The notes: generated from the sequence alone by a model not told the origin. 64,000 bases of DNA from Paracidovorax oryzae ATCC 19882 (GCF_000687165.1 NZ_JMKU01000002.1:186001-250000), one strand, 5' to 3'. Positions 39,410 to 48,501 are shown, counted from the first letter of the stretch. A program made the numbers and translations.

Positions 39410-40824
39410 GCGGCGCGCTCCGCCAGGGCGCCGAGCAGCCGGGCGTGGATGCCGCCGAAGCTGCCGTTGCTCATGCACACCACGTGGTCGCCGGGCCGTG
39501 CCGCCGCGGTGATCCGCTCCACCAGCGTGGCGATGTCACCCGCCGTGCAGGCCCTGCTCCCCAGCGGGGCGAGCGCCTCGGCGGCATCCCAGTCCAGCCC
39601 CGCCGTGTGGCAGAAGGCGAGGTCCGCGGCTTCCAGCGCCCAGGGCAACTGCGACTTCATCGTGCCGAGCTTCATCGTGTTGCTGCGGGGCTCGAAGGCC
39701 GCAAGGATGCGTGCATCCGGCCCGACACGGCGGCGCAGCCCGTCCAGCGTGGTGCGCAGCGCCGTGGGATGGTGGGCGAAATCGTCATATACCGCGACGC
39801 CGCCGGCCGTGCCGCGCAACTCCATGCGCCGCTTGACGTTGCGGAATCTCCCCAGCGCTGCCGCGGCCTCGGCGGGCGCCACGCCCACATGGTCCGCGGC
39901 CGCGATCGCCGCCAGCGCGTTGAGCTGGTTGTGCACGCCGCTCAACTCCCACTCCACGCGCCCGACGGCCTGGCCGCCGCGCAGCACGTCGAAGGCTTGC
40001 GGCTCGCCGCGCGCCGTGAAATCGCTCACCGCCGCGCCGAAGCTGGCCACGCCGCTCCAGCAGCCCTGGTGCAGCACCCGTGCCAGGCTTTCCTCCAGCC
40101 CGTTGAACACCACCCGGCCCGAAGGCGGCACCGTGCGCACGAGGTGGTGGAACTGCCGCTCGATCGCGGCCAGGTCGTCGAAGATGTCCGCGTGGTCGAA
40201 CTCGAGGTTGTTCAGCACCGCGGTGCGCGGGCGGTAGTGGACGAACTTGCTGCGCTTGTCGAAGAAGGCCGTGTCGTATTCGTCGGCCTCGATCACGAAG
40301 AGCGGCGCGCCGCCGGCAGGGCCGTCCTGCGCGACCGGCCGCTGCGCCGCGCCCAGCCGGGCGGAGACACCGAAATCCAGCGGAACGCCGCCCACCAGGA
40401 AGCCGGGCTGCAGGCCCGCGCACTCGAGGATCCAGGCGAGCATGGACGTGGTCGTGGTCTTGCCGTGCGTGCCCGCCACCGCGAGCACGTGGCGCCCCTG
40501 CAGCACGTGCTCGGCCAGCCACTGCGGGCCGCTCGTGTACGGCGCGCCCGCGTCCAGGATGGCTTCCATCAGCGGGAACTTGGGGCTGCCGTCGGGAAGC
40601 CGCGCGCGGCTCACCACGTTGCCCACCACGAACATGTCGGGCGCCAGGTCCAGCTGCTCGGCGCCGTAGCCTTCGATCAACTCGATGCCCAGCGCGCGCA
40701 ACTGGTCGCTCATCGGCGGATACACCCCGGCATCGCAGCCCGTGACCTTGTGGCCCGCCTCCCGCGCCAGCGCGGCCAGGCCTCCCATGAACGTTCCGCA
40801 AATGCCCAGAATGTGAATATGCAT
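39403..40824 (-). CDS. mpl: Mpl, UDP-N-acetylmuramate:tripeptide ligase of murein recycling
   Basis: A 473-aa Mur ligase that reattaches recycled L-Ala-gamma-D-Glu-meso-DAP to UDP-MurNAc. The start MHIHILGICGTFMGGLA is characteristic of Mpl rather than MurC. The ATP loop [12 protein letters not shown] is near 120, then EADEYDTAFFDKRSKFVHY and the C-terminal DDFAHHPTA. It works with AmpD (53240) and the MurC pathway at 4550. A TAGAAT hexamer on the minus strand (40838 to 40833) ends 8 nt before the ATG. Confidence 0.95.
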   Translation of the reverse strand: MHIHILGICGTFMGGLAALAREAGHKVTGCDAGVYPPMSDQLRALGIELIEGYGAEQLDLAPDMFVVGNVVSRARLPDGSPKFPLMEAILDAGAPYTSGPQWLAEHVLQGRHVLAVAGTHGKTTTTSMLAWILECAGLQPGFLVGGVPLDFGVSARLGAAQRPVAQDGPAGGAPLFVIEADEYDTAFFDKRSKFVHYRPRTAVLNNLEFDHADIFDDLAAIERQFHHLVRTVPPSGRVVFNGLEESLARVLHQGCWSGVASFGAAVSDFTARGEPQAFDVLRGGQAVGRVEWELSGVHNQLNALAAIAAADHVGVAPAEAAAALGRFRNVKRRMELRGTAGGVAVYDDFAHHPTALRTTLDGLRRRVGPDARILAAFEPRSNTMKLGTMKSQLPWALEAADLAFCHTAGLDWDAAEALAPLGSRACTAGDIATLVERITAAARPGDHVVCMSNGSFGGIHARLLGALAERAAQ

Positions 40825-40870
40825 GGGCGCCGATTCTAAGGTTCGGCCCCCATGCTCCGGCGGGTGGGGT

Positions 40871-40910
40871 ATCGATGCTATGTATTCGATAGCGTTTGGC
40901 TGGCGCTAAG
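40871..40910. repeat. possible dispersed palindromic repeat between mpl and the next gene
   Basis: GCTAT (40877-40881) and ATAGC (40889-40893) frame a short A+T-rich palindrome, followed by GTTTGGCTGGCGCTAAG. The composition differs sharply from the flanks. Short elements of this kind recur in Comamonadaceae intergenic DNA from general experience; I cannot show copies beyond a similar palindrome GCTATG-GATGG-CATAGC before lpxC (10573-10590). The rest of 40825-41012 holds nothing else I can identify. Confidence 0.35.
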
Positions 40911-41012
40911 AGGACTCCGCGGCAAGACCCCGCGCCAGGCGGGCGCATTGGGCCCCCGGCGTCGCCCCACCGGGCCACAATGCGGGTATTCCCTCCCGAC
41001 CGAGACGCCGCC

Positions 41013-41615
41013 ATGTCCAACGCCCTCGCCACCGAGATCGCCAATGCCGCAGCCCGCTTCGTCGTCGAGGAGGGGCTCGAGTGGGGTCCGGCCAAGCGCC
41101 GGGCCGTCCGGCAACTGGGCCTGCCCGCCCGCACCGCGCTGCCCGACAACGACCTGGTGGAAAACGCCGTGCGCGAGTACATCGGCCTTTTCTGCGCGGA
41201 CACCCAGCCTGCCGAGCTGCGTGCGCTGCGCGAGCTGGCCCTGGTCTGGATGGAGCGCATGGCGGAGTTCCGCCCGCACCTCGGCGGGGCTGTCTGGTAC
41301 GGCACGGCCACCCGGCTCTCGGACATCTACCTGCAGCTCTTCTGCGACGACTGCAAGTCCGCCGAGATCGCGCTCATCGACCACCATGTGGATTACGAAC
41401 CCCGCACGGTCACCGGCTTCCACGGCGAGTCGGTGGAGGCGCTCAGCCTCTCCAGCCATGCCCCCGGCCTGGGCGAGACCGTCGGCGTGCACCTGCTTGT
41501 CTATGATCTGGACGACCTGCGCGGCGCACTGCGCCCCGATGCGCGCGGGCGAGTGCCCCGGGGCGACACCCGGGCCGTGCGCAAGCTGCTGGACAACGAG
41601 GACACCCCCGAATGA
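41013..41615 (+). CDS. conserved-looking hypothetical protein, 200 aa
   Basis: I do not recognise a firm family. The protein starts MSNALATEIANAAARFVVEEG, is acidic and mixed alpha/beta. The central GGAVWYGTATRLSDIYLQLFCDD vaguely recalls a nucleotidyltransferase GS...D.D motif but lacks clear catalytic residues. The C-terminal half has YEPRTVTGFHGESVEALSL. The start is taken at 41013 because upstream codons give a low-complexity tail. The stop overlaps the thioredoxin-like gene (ATGA), so the two are probably one operon. Confidence 0.65.
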   Translation: MSNALATEIANAAARFVVEEGLEWGPAKRRAVRQLGLPARTALPDNDLVENAVREYIGLFCADTQPAELRALRELALVWMERMAEFRPHLGGAVWYGTATRLSDIYLQLFCDDCKSAEIALIDHHVDYEPRTVTGFHGESVEALSLSSHAPGLGETVGVHLLVYDLDDLRGALRPDARGRVPRGDTRAVRKLLDNEDTPE

Positions 41616-42196
41616 CCGATTCCACCCCGGCGGCCGGAGCCGCCACCTCCGACGCCGCCCCTGCAAGCCCGCCGCGGCGCCGTGCCCTGTACGCCGCTGC
41701 TGCAGCCGTGGCCGCAGCGGGCGGTGCAGGCCTGGCGTGGTGGCGCTTCCAGCCGCATGCCACCGTCTCTGGGGCCGAGGCCGCGCTCTGGGGCATGCGC
41801 TTCGACGCGCCCCAGCCCGGAAGTCCGGCCCTGGACATGCAGGCCTTCCGCGGCCGGCCGCTGCTGGTGAACTTCTGGGCAACGTGGTGCCCGCCCTGCG
41901 TGGAAGAGCTGCCCATGCTCAATACCTTCTACCGCACGCAGCAGGGCAGGGGCTGGCAGGTGGTGGGCCTCGCGATCGACCAGCCCTCGTCGGTGCGGCA
42001 GTTCCTGGCCCGCGTGCCGGTGGACTTTCCCATCGGGCTGGCGGGGCTGCAGGGCACGGACCTGGGCCGCAGCCTCGGCAACCTGGCCGGCGGACTTCCG
42101 TTCACCGTCCTGTTGGGCGCAGATGGGACCATCATGCACCGTAAAATGGGCCAGATCACGGCCGATGACCTCCGCCAGTGGTCCGCGTTGGGGTGA
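41612..42196 (+). CDS. TlpA/ResA-like membrane-anchored thioredoxin
   Basis: A 194-aa protein with a Pro/Ala-rich N-terminus, one membrane anchor at about 25-43, and a periplasmic thioredoxin fold. The redox motif is WCPPC (C93, C96) in VNFWATWCPPCVEELP; cis-Pro is in GGLPFTVLL. Proteins of this family reduce disulfides in the periplasm, often for cytochrome c maturation. In many Burkholderiales aroQ lies between this gene and accB; here only 109 nt separate them and no aroQ fits. Confidence 0.88.
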   Translation: MTDSTPAAGAATSDAAPASPPRRRALYAAAAAVAAAGGAGLAWWRFQPHATVSGAEAALWGMRFDAPQPGSPALDMQAFRGRPLLVNFWATWCPPCVEELPMLNTFYRTQQGRGWQVVGLAIDQPSSVRQFLARVPVDFPIGLAGLQGTDLGRSLGNLAGGLPFTVLLGADGTIMHRKMGQITADDLRQWSALG

Positions 42197-42305
42197 TTTC
42201 AGTGCAACCCATTCGTAGATGATGGAATTTGCGCTCGGATAGGGGTCGAAAGGGTCAAATTGGGGTAAATTCGCGCCCTATTTCGTTTTAGGCGTTGGAG
42301 TCCCC

Positions 42306-42761
42306 ATGGATTTGCGAAAACTCAAGACCTTGATTGACCTCGTGTCCGAGTCGAACGTTTCGGAGCTCGAGATTACCGAGGCGGAAGGCAAGGTCCGCAT
42401 CGTCAAGAGCGGCGGCGCGGTCGTCCAGCAATTCGTGGCGGCACCGGCTCCGGCCCCCGTGGCGCCCGCTCCGGCCGCTGCCGCACCGGCGCCCGTCGCC
42501 GAACTGCCGGCACCGTCCGCCCCCGCCGGCCACATCGTCAAGTCGCCCATGGTGGGTACGTTCTACCGCGCTTCCAGCCCCGGTGCCAAGGCATTCGTCG
42601 AAGTGGGCAGCCAGGTCAAGGAAGGCGACACCATCTGCATCATCGAGGCGATGAAGATCCTCAACGAGATCGAGGCCGACAAGTCCGGCACGGTCACGCG
42701 CATCCTCGGCGAGAACGGCCAGGCGGTGGAGTACGGGCAGCCGCTGTTCGTCATCGAGTAA
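42306..42761 (+). CDS. accB: AccB, biotin carboxyl carrier protein
   Basis: The biotinylated subunit of acetyl-CoA carboxylase, 151 aa. The N-terminal domain ([20 protein letters not shown]) leads through an Ala/Pro linker (about 45-75) to the lipoyl-like domain. Biotin attaches to K117 in [17 protein letters not shown], and the thumb region is [11 protein letters not shown]. It is the first gene of accB-accC. The upstream 109 nt are A+T-richer (GGTAAATTCG near 42263), consistent with a promoter, though I cannot assign hexamers. Confidence 0.97.
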   Translation: MDLRKLKTLIDLVSESNVSELEITEAEGKVRIVKSGGAVVQQFVAAPAPAPVAPAPAAAAPAPVAELPAPSAPAGHIVKSPMVGTFYRASSPGAKAFVEVGSQVKEGDTICIIEAMKILNEIEADKSGTVTRILGENGQAVEYGQPLFVIE

Positions 42762-42804
42762 GCCTCGCTGCGCCACCGTAGTCCTGCAGCGAACCAGGAA
42801 ATTC

Positions 42805-42897
42805 GTGTTCAAAAAGATCCTTGTCGCCAATCGCGGCGTACTTGCCGCAGGCAAGGCGAAGCAAAGCGCCCTGGCACGCGCCAGCGTGCGGCGATGA
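42805..42897 (+). CDS. putative 30-aa small ORF with AccC-like start
   Basis: GTG 42805 has a good ribosome binding site (AGGA, 42796-42799) and opens a 30-codon frame. Its first eleven residues ([10 protein letters not shown] after the start) copy AccC; the rest (VLAAGKAKQSALARASVRR) comes from the hairpin core. It ends at TGA 42895-42897, 15 nt before the accC ATG. It may have inherited the original accC translation signals and could reinitiate into accC. Confidence 0.45.
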   Translation: MFKKILVANRGVLAAGKAKQSALARASVRR

Positions 42898-42946
42898 GCC
42901 GCGAGAGAGCCTATGTTTAAAAAGATCCTTGTCGCCAATCGCGGCG
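42805..42946 (+). repeat. mini-insertion with duplicated accC start and GCCA-loop hairpin
   Basis: The first 34 nt of accC (42913-42946) are present in a second copy upstream at 42805-42838, with 32 of 34 bases identical and the Phe codon TTC against TTT. The 74-nt core between them has two hairpins: CTTGCC-GCA-GGCAAG (42841-42855) and GCACGC-GCCA-GCGTGC (42874-42889). The same GCCA loop on a different stem occurs at 3431-3450, so stems have changed while pairing is kept. Confidence 0.7.
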
Positions 42947-44262
42947 AAATCGCCCTGCGCATCCAGCGCGCCTGCCATGAGCTGGGCGTGAAGGCCGTCA
43001 TGGTGTATTCCGAGGCCGATCGCGACGCCAAGTACGTCAAGCTGGCCGAAGAGGCCGTGTGCATCGGCCCCGCGCCCTCGCCGCTGTCCTATCTCAACAT
43101 GCCGGCGATCATCTCGGCCGCCGAGGTGACCGACGCCGAGGCGATCCACCCGGGCTATGGTTTCCTGTCCGAGAACGCCGACTTCGCCGAGCGCGTGGAA
43201 AAGAGCGGCTTCCAGTTCATCGGCCCCACGCCCGAGTCCATCCGCACGATGGGCGACAAGGTGTCTGCCAAGCAGGCCATGATCCGCGCGGGCGTGCCCT
43301 GCGTGCCGGGCTCGGACGGCGAACTGCCCGACGATCCGGTGCAGATCCGCCGCATCGCCCGCACCGTCGGCTACCCCGTCATCATCAAGGCGGCGGGCGG
43401 CGGTGGCGGTCGCGGCATGCGCGTGGTGCACACCGAGGCCGCCCTGGTGAATGCCGTGCAGATGACCAAGGCCGAGGCGCAGGCCGCGTTCGGCAACCCG
43501 GCCGTGTACATGGAGAAGTTCCTCCAGAACCCGCGCCACATCGAGATCCAGATCCTGGCGGACAAGCACCGCAATGCGGTCTACCTGGGCGAGCGCGACT
43601 GCTCCATGCAGCGCCGCCACCAGAAGGTGATCGAGGAAGCGCCGGCCCCCGGCATTCCGCGCAAGCTCATCGAGAAGATCGGCGAGCGCTGCGTGGCCGC
43701 GTGCAAGAAGATCGGCTACCGCGGCGCGGGCACGTTCGAGTTCCTCTACGAGAACGGCGAGTTCTACTTCATCGAGATGAACACGCGCGTGCAGGTCGAG
43801 CACCCGGTGACCGAGTGGATCACGGGCGTGGATATCGTGAAGACGCAGATCATGGTCGCCGCGGGCGAGAAGCTGCCCTTCACCCAGCGCCAGGTCGAGA
43901 TCCGCGGCCACGCCATCGAATGCCGCGTGAACGCCGAAGACGCCTACAAGTTCACCCCGTCGCCCGGCCGCATCACCATGTGGCACGCGCCGGGCGGCCC
44001 GGGGGTGCGCGTGGATTCGCACGCCTACACCAACTACTACGTGCCGCCCAACTACGACTCCATGATCGGCAAGATCATCGTGCACGGCGACACGCGCGAG
44101 CAGGCCCTGGCCCGCATGCGCACGGCCCTGTCCGAGACGGTGATCGAGGGTATCCACACCAACATCCCGCTGCACCGCGAGCTGATGGTGGATGCCAAGT
44201 TCGTCGCCGGGGGCACGAACATCCATTACCTCGAAGAGTGGCTGGGCGCGCACAAGCGCTGA
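42913..44262 (+). CDS. accC: AccC, biotin carboxylase
   Basis: The 449-aa ATP-grasp subunit of acetyl-CoA carboxylase, which carboxylates biotin on AccB. Motifs are [28 protein letters not shown], the glycine-rich ATP lid [33 protein letters not shown] and [14 protein letters not shown] with catalytic Glu and Arg. Its own ribosome binding site is weak (GAGAGAG at 42902-42908). The start region is duplicated upstream, see 42805-42946. accD and accA are elsewhere. Confidence 0.97.
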   Translation: MFKKILVANRGEIALRIQRACHELGVKAVMVYSEADRDAKYVKLAEEAVCIGPAPSPLSYLNMPAIISAAEVTDAEAIHPGYGFLSENADFAERVEKSGFQFIGPTPESIRTMGDKVSAKQAMIRAGVPCVPGSDGELPDDPVQIRRIARTVGYPVIIKAAGGGGGRGMRVVHTEAALVNAVQMTKAEAQAAFGNPAVYMEKFLQNPRHIEIQILADKHRNAVYLGERDCSMQRRHQKVIEEAPAPGIPRKLIEKIGERCVAACKKIGYRGAGTFEFLYENGEFYFIEMNTRVQVEHPVTEWITGVDIVKTQIMVAAGEKLPFTQRQVEIRGHAIECRVNAEDAYKFTPSPGRITMWHAPGGPGVRVDSHAYTNYYVPPNYDSMIGKIIVHGDTREQALARMRTALSETVIEGIHTNIPLHRELMVDAKFVAGGTNIHYLEEWLGAHKR

Positions 44263-44349
44263 CCGGCACCGGCCCGACGCCGGTCACTGGCATGCTGGCC
44301 GCCCGGAAACGGGGGCCAGCATTGTCGTTTCTGCAGGAGATTGACATCC

Positions 44350-45231
44350 ATGTTTGAGCTGAGCCTGTTGTGCCCCGAAGGGCGGATCGAAGCCGTGGGC
44401 GAAGCCCTCGAAGCCCTGGATGCCCTGAGCGTGTCGGTCGAGGACGCCGATGCGCAGACCGAGGCGGAGCAGGCGCTCTTCGGCGAGCCCGGGATGCCGC
44501 CGCCCCGCGACGGCTGGCAGCGCAGCCGGGTGGTGGCGCTGTTTCCCACGCAGGAGGCGGCCGGCGAGGCACGCGCGCTGCTGGAGGTGCAGGACTTCTT
44601 CGACGGCTGCCGCGTCCTGGGCCTGGCCGAGGTGCCCGACCAGGACTGGGTGCGCCTGACCCAGTCGCAGTTCGCCCCGGTGGAGATCACGCCCGAGTTC
44701 TGGATCGTGCCCACCTGGCACGAGCTGCCCGCGCAGGCGACGCGCCACATCCGGCTGGATCCGGGCCTGGCCTTCGGCACCGGAACGCACCCGACCACGC
44801 GCATGTGCCTGCGCTGGATCGCCCGGCACGGCGGTGGCTTCGGCCGGGTGCTGGACTACGGCTGCGGCTCGGGCATCCTCGCGATCGGGGCCGCCAAGTT
44901 CGGCGCCACCGACATCGACGCCGTGGACATCGATCCCGCCGCCGTGGAATCGACGCGGCTCAATGCCGAAGCCAACGGCGTGGTCCTGAAGGCCGGCCTG
45001 CCCGAGGCCGCGCAGGGCCGCTACGGCACGGTGCTGGCGAACATCCTCGCGACGCCGCTCAAGGTGCTGGCGCCGCTGCTGTGCGCCCACGTCGATGCGG
45101 GAGGGCACCTGGTGCTCGCTGGCATCCTGGAGCGCCAGGCCGAGGAACTGCGCGAGGCCTATGCCCCCTGGCTCCCGCTGCAGGTGAGCGATGCCGAGGA
45201 CGGCTGGATCCTGATGACCGCTGCACGCTGA
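44350..45231 (+). CDS. prmA: PrmA, ribosomal protein L11 methyltransferase
   Basis: A 293-aa SAM-dependent enzyme that trimethylates L11 lysines and the N-terminus. The N-terminal substrate-recognition domain (about 1-100) is followed by the Rossmann domain with VLDYGCGSGILAIGAAKFG, DIDPAAVEST and NILATPLKVLAP. LDPGLAFGTGTHPTT is the usual signature. The ATG at 44350 is preferred over a TTG nine bases upstream. CAGGAGA at 44333-44339 is the ribosome binding site. It is commonly linked to accBC in betaproteobacteria. Confidence 0.95.
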   Translation: MFELSLLCPEGRIEAVGEALEALDALSVSVEDADAQTEAEQALFGEPGMPPPRDGWQRSRVVALFPTQEAAGEARALLEVQDFFDGCRVLGLAEVPDQDWVRLTQSQFAPVEITPEFWIVPTWHELPAQATRHIRLDPGLAFGTGTHPTTRMCLRWIARHGGGFGRVLDYGCGSGILAIGAAKFGATDIDAVDIDPAAVESTRLNAEANGVVLKAGLPEAAQGRYGTVLANILATPLKVLAPLLCAHVDAGGHLVLAGILERQAEELREAYAPWLPLQVSDAEDGWILMTAAR

Positions 45232-45283
45232 GGCGACGGCCCCCGGCAGGGCGGCGCAGGGCGCCCCCTACAATTCCGAGTCG

Positions 45284-46798
45284 ATGAGCCAGATCACCCG
45301 CTGCCCCGCCTGTGGCACGACCTTCAAGGTCGTCGCGGACCAGTTGCGCATTTCCGAAGGCTGGGTCCGGTGCGGGCAGTGCAAGGAGGTGTTCGACGCC
45401 TCCGCGAATCTGCTGCCGGTGCCGGCGCGGCCTGCGGAGCTGTTGCCGCCCATGGCGTTGCCGGGGAGCGCGCCCGCGCCTGTTCCGGCGCCTGCCGTGC
45501 CGGCGACTGCTCCGGTGTCCGTCCCGGCCGTTCCGGTGGCCCAGGTGCAGCAGGCCCCGGCCCCGCATCCTGCGGGGCAGGATGCCGTGCCCGGATCGGC
45601 GCCGGCCGCCGTGCCGGCCTTCCTGTCGGCACGGGCTGCCTCTCCGGAGGCGCATGGCGTGGATCCCGGCTGGAGCCTCGAGCCGCTGTCGCCCATGGCA
45701 TGGCGCGTGCGCGCACCTGCCGCAGCACCGCGGCCGGATCCCGCGCCGGCCCAGGTGCCGCCACCTTCTGCGCCGAGCGCCGCTGGCGAGGAGGCCGCCG
45801 GGAAAGCCGGTCCTGCCGATGCCATTCCCCCCCGTCCTCCGGGCGCCTCGCCCGCGCCGCAGGATTCCGACTCGGGCGGCTACGAACTGCCTTTCGCGGA
45901 GCTGCGCGAGTCCGGATGGCCCGACGATGAGGCACTGGACGCGCAAGACTCGCTGTCGCCGCATGGTGGCATGCCCCTGCCCGGGCGCATGGAGGCCGAC
46001 TCCGAGCCCGCCCCCGTTGCACAGGACGAGGATGAACCACTGCTGGACGATGCAGCGGAGCAGGCCGTCGCCCGGGAGCTGGCGCACGAGGGCATCGATA
46101 CGGACACCGACCCGGTGGACATCGCCACCCAGGCGATGCCGCTGCCCGAGCCCGCGGTGCCGGCCGTGGCGCCACGGTCCCCGCCCTCGGTATGGCGCTC
46201 CGCGCGTGCGCCGGTGCCCGGCCGGGGCGCGGAGGGCGGCGACGATGACGATCCGGACGAGGAGGGCGCGCAGGCTTCCGGCGAGCCGGGATTCATGCGC
46301 GCGGCGCGGCGCAGGGCGTGGTGGCGCAGGCCGGCGGTGCGCATCGCGCTGGGCCTGGCCGGCGTGCTGCTGCTGGGGGTGCTGCTGCTGCAGGTCGGCC
46401 TGCAGGAGCGGGACCGGCTGGCTGCGCAGCATCCCGCGCTGCGTCCCCTGCTGCAGGTGCTGTGCGCTCCGCTGCAGTGCCGCATCGCCCCGCCCCGGCG
46501 CATCGCCGACGTGGTCATCGACAGCTCCTCCTTCAACAAGGCGCGCGGGGACGGTTTCCTGCTCGCGCTCACCATCCGCAGCCGCGCGGATTTCCCCGTG
46601 GCCATGCCTGCGCTGGAGCTGACGCTCACCGACGCGCAGGAGCAGCCCGTCCTGCGGCGCGTGCTGCTGCCGCAGGATCTCTCGGCCCCCGCGGAACTGC
46701 CCGCCCACGGCGAGTGGGGCGGCGCATGGCCGGTGAACGTGGGCGCGGCCGGCAATGCTCGCGTGGCGGGTTACCGGCTGCTGGCCTTCTATCCATGA
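45284..46798 (+). CDS. zinc-ribbon DUF3426 membrane protein
   Basis: A 504-aa protein. An N-terminal MJ0042-type zinc ribbon has four Cys (C7, C10, C30, C33). A long Pro/Ala-rich region (about 45-340) is probably disordered. One membrane helix lies at about 350-368 (IALGLAGVLLLGVLLLQVG), and the C-terminal DUF3426 domain (about 375-504, with VVIDSSSFNKARGDGF) is predicted periplasmic. The function is unknown; linkage to prmA is common. A TACAAT hexamer (45269-45274) ends 9 nt before the ATG. Confidence 0.88.
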   Translation: MSQITRCPACGTTFKVVADQLRISEGWVRCGQCKEVFDASANLLPVPARPAELLPPMALPGSAPAPVPAPAVPATAPVSVPAVPVAQVQQAPAPHPAGQDAVPGSAPAAVPAFLSARAASPEAHGVDPGWSLEPLSPMAWRVRAPAAAPRPDPAPAQVPPPSAPSAAGEEAAGKAGPADAIPPRPPGASPAPQDSDSGGYELPFAELRESGWPDDEALDAQDSLSPHGGMPLPGRMEADSEPAPVAQDEDEPLLDDAAEQAVARELAHEGIDTDTDPVDIATQAMPLPEPAVPAVAPRSPPSVWRSARAPVPGRGAEGGDDDDPDEEGAQASGEPGFMRAARRRAWWRRPAVRIALGLAGVLLLGVLLLQVGLQERDRLAAQHPALRPLLQVLCAPLQCRIAPPRRIADVVIDSSSFNKARGDGFLLALTIRSRADFPVAMPALELTLTDAQEQPVLRRVLLPQDLSAPAELPAHGEWGGAWPVNVGAAGNARVAGYRLLAFYP

Positions 46799-46894
46799 GG
46801 CCTGCACCCTGCGTCCGTCCGCATGGCTGCGCGGTGTTCGCGCTTCCTTGCGTTTCCGTTTCTTTGACCTTCCCTCCCTATCGACAGGATTTCC

Positions 46895-47791
46895 ATGGCT
46901 GCCCTGATTTGCGGTTCCCTGGCCTTTGACACCATCATGACCTTCGAGGGTCGCTTCGCCGAGCAGATCCTGCCCGACCAGCTGCACATCCTCAACGTGT
47001 CGTTCCTCGTGCCGTCGCTGAGGCGGGATTTCGGCGGCTGCGCGGGCAACATCGCCTACAGCCTCCAGCTGCTGGGCGGCCGCCCCGTGCCCATGGCGAT
47101 GCTGGGCAGCGACGGCGGCGACTACCTGCAGCGCCTGCAGGACCTCGGCATCGATACGCGCCATGTGGGCCGGGTGGACGAGACCTATACCGCGCAGGCG
47201 CTCATCATGACCGACCGCGACAACAACCAGATCACGGCCTTCCACCCGGGCGCGATGATGCTCGCGCACCGCTCGCGCATCACCGCCGAGCCCGACCTGC
47301 GCCTGGGCATCATCGCCCCGGACGGCCGCGATGCCATGATCGAGCATGCCGCGCAGTTCGAGGCCGCGGGCATCCCGTTCGTGTTCGACCCGGGCCAGGG
47401 CCTGCCGATGTTCGGCGGCGAGGAACTCGCGCGCTTCATCGGCCAGGCGAGCTGGGTGACCGTGAACGACTACGAAGGTCGCATGCTGTGCGAGCGCACG
47501 GGCTGGAGCTTCGCGGAGATTTCGCGCAAGGTGCGCGGCCTCGTGGTCACCCTGGGCGCGGACGGCTGCGACGTCTGGGAAGACGGGGTGGCCACGCGCG
47601 TGCCGCCGGTGCAGCCGGCCAGCGTGGTGGACCCCACGGGCTGCGGCGACGCATGGCGTGGCGCGCTGCTCTTCGGCCTGGAGCAGGGCTGGCCGCTTGC
47701 ACGCTGCGCGGCGCTGGGCAACCGCCTGGGGGCGCTGAAGATCGCGCAGCGTGGCCCGCAGAATTACCAGCTCGATTTCGTGCCCGCCTGA
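46895..47791 (+). CDS. PfkB-family carbohydrate or nucleoside kinase
   Basis: A 298-aa ribokinase-fold enzyme. Early motif GGCAGNIAYSLQLLGG matches PfkB signature 1 and VDPTGCGDAWRGALL matches signature 2 with the catalytic Asp in GCGD. The overall pattern resembles adenosine kinase-like members of Burkholderiales, but the substrate cannot be assigned. It follows the DUF3426 gene by 96 nt. Its 3' end faces the histone-like gene across a terminator. Confidence 0.85.
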   Translation: MAALICGSLAFDTIMTFEGRFAEQILPDQLHILNVSFLVPSLRRDFGGCAGNIAYSLQLLGGRPVPMAMLGSDGGDYLQRLQDLGIDTRHVGRVDETYTAQALIMTDRDNNQITAFHPGAMMLAHRSRITAEPDLRLGIIAPDGRDAMIEHAAQFEAAGIPFVFDPGQGLPMFGGEELARFIGQASWVTVNDYEGRMLCERTGWSFAEISRKVRGLVVTLGADGCDVWEDGVATRVPPVQPASVVDPTGCGDAWRGALLFGLEQGWPLARCAALGNRLGALKIAQRGPQNYQLDFVPA

Positions 47792-47803
47792 GGCCGCGCG
47801 GGC

Positions 47804-47830
47804 AAAAAAAACCCGGTGCATGCACCGGGT
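47804..47830 (-). terminator. terminator of the histone-like gene
   Basis: ACCCGGTGCA (47811-47820) and TGCACCGGGT (47821-47830) form a perfect palindrome. On the minus strand it is followed by eight U residues (47811-47804), a strong intrinsic terminator after the gene ending at 47873. The plus strand lacks a T-run. Confidence 0.88.
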
Positions 47831-47872
47831 GGATCCAGCCCCGCGGGCGGGGCGGCTGGCTGCTGTCGTCGC

Positions 47873-48394
47873 TCAGGGCTTGGTGCCCGTCGGGAAGGGC
47901 CATGCGGCCTGCGGGTTCAGCGTGGTCTGTGCTGCGGGTGCAGGCGCAGGGGCAGAGGCCTTGGAGGCCGCCTTTTTCGGAGCAGCCTTCTTCGGTGCGG
48001 CGGCCTTGGTCGTGCCGGTGGCCTTCTTGGCGGGTGCAGCTGTCTTCTTGGTGGAGGCTGCGGCCTTCTTTGCCGGTGCAGCTGCCTTCTTGGCGGGGGC
48101 TGCGGCCTTCTTTGCCGGTGCAGCTGCCTTCTTGGCGGGGGCTGCGGCCTTCTTTGCCGGTGCGGCTGCCTTCTTGGCGGGGGCTGCGGCCTTCTTTGCC
48201 GGTGCAGCTGCCTTCTTGGCGGGAGCTGCGGCCTTCTTCGCCGGAGCGGCCTTCTTCGTCGTGGCGGCGGCCTTCTTGGCCGATGCCGGTGCGGCGGCGG
48301 CCTTCTTCACGGTCGTCGCTGCCTTGGTGGAAGCCGCTTTCTTCGCGGTGGGTGCTGCCTTCTTGGCGGCGGTCGTCTTCTTCGCAGTTGCCAT
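47873..48394 (-). CDS. histone H1-like Lys/Ala-rich DNA-binding protein
   Basis: A 173-aa protein made almost only of Lys, Ala, Pro and Thr, with about eight tandem AAAPAKK-type units in the middle. It resembles eukaryotic H1 tails and the HctB/AlgP-like bacterial proteins that bind and compact DNA without sequence preference. The tail (about 150-173) ends TLNPQAAWPFPTGTKP. AAGGAGAAA gives a ribosome binding site; two adjacent ATG codons exist and the second (48394) has better spacing. It is monocistronic, with a terminator on each side. Confidence 0.88.
   Translation of the reverse strand: MATAKKTTAAKKAAPTAKKAASTKAATTVKKAAAAPASAKKAAATTKKAAPAKKAAAPAKKAAAPAKKAAAPAKKAAAPAKKAAAPAKKAAAPAKKAAAPAKKAAAPAKKAAASTKKTAAPAKKATGTTKAAAPKKAAPKKAASKASAPAPAPAAQTTLNPQAAWPFPTGTKP
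48062..48250 (-). repeat. 42-bp tandem coding repeats in the histone-like gene
   Basis: Four copies of a 42-nt unit begin at 48062, 48104, 48146 and 48188, with a partial fifth at 48230. Each encodes two seven-residue KKAAAPA units. Copies differ by only one to three bases, so recombination or slippage can change the number in steps of 14 residues without breaking the frame. Confidence 0.85.
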
Positions 48395-48501
48395 CATTTT
48401 CTCCTTGGGTCGATTTGCAAAGAGCGCTCCATGCCTGCATTGGACAGGGAGCGATCCATGGCGATGGAGGCTCTCGGGCACCCACCGCCATGAACGCGGG
48501 A

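Noticed and set aside
42197-42305. aroQ between the thioredoxin-like gene and accB
   Set aside because: Only 109 nt are available and no frame fits. Absence here may just be a lineage difference, so it is not given as a finding.
48062-48250. tandem repeats as a CRISPR array
   Set aside because: Units are 42 bp head to tail without unique spacers and translate in frame to Lys/Ala repeats.
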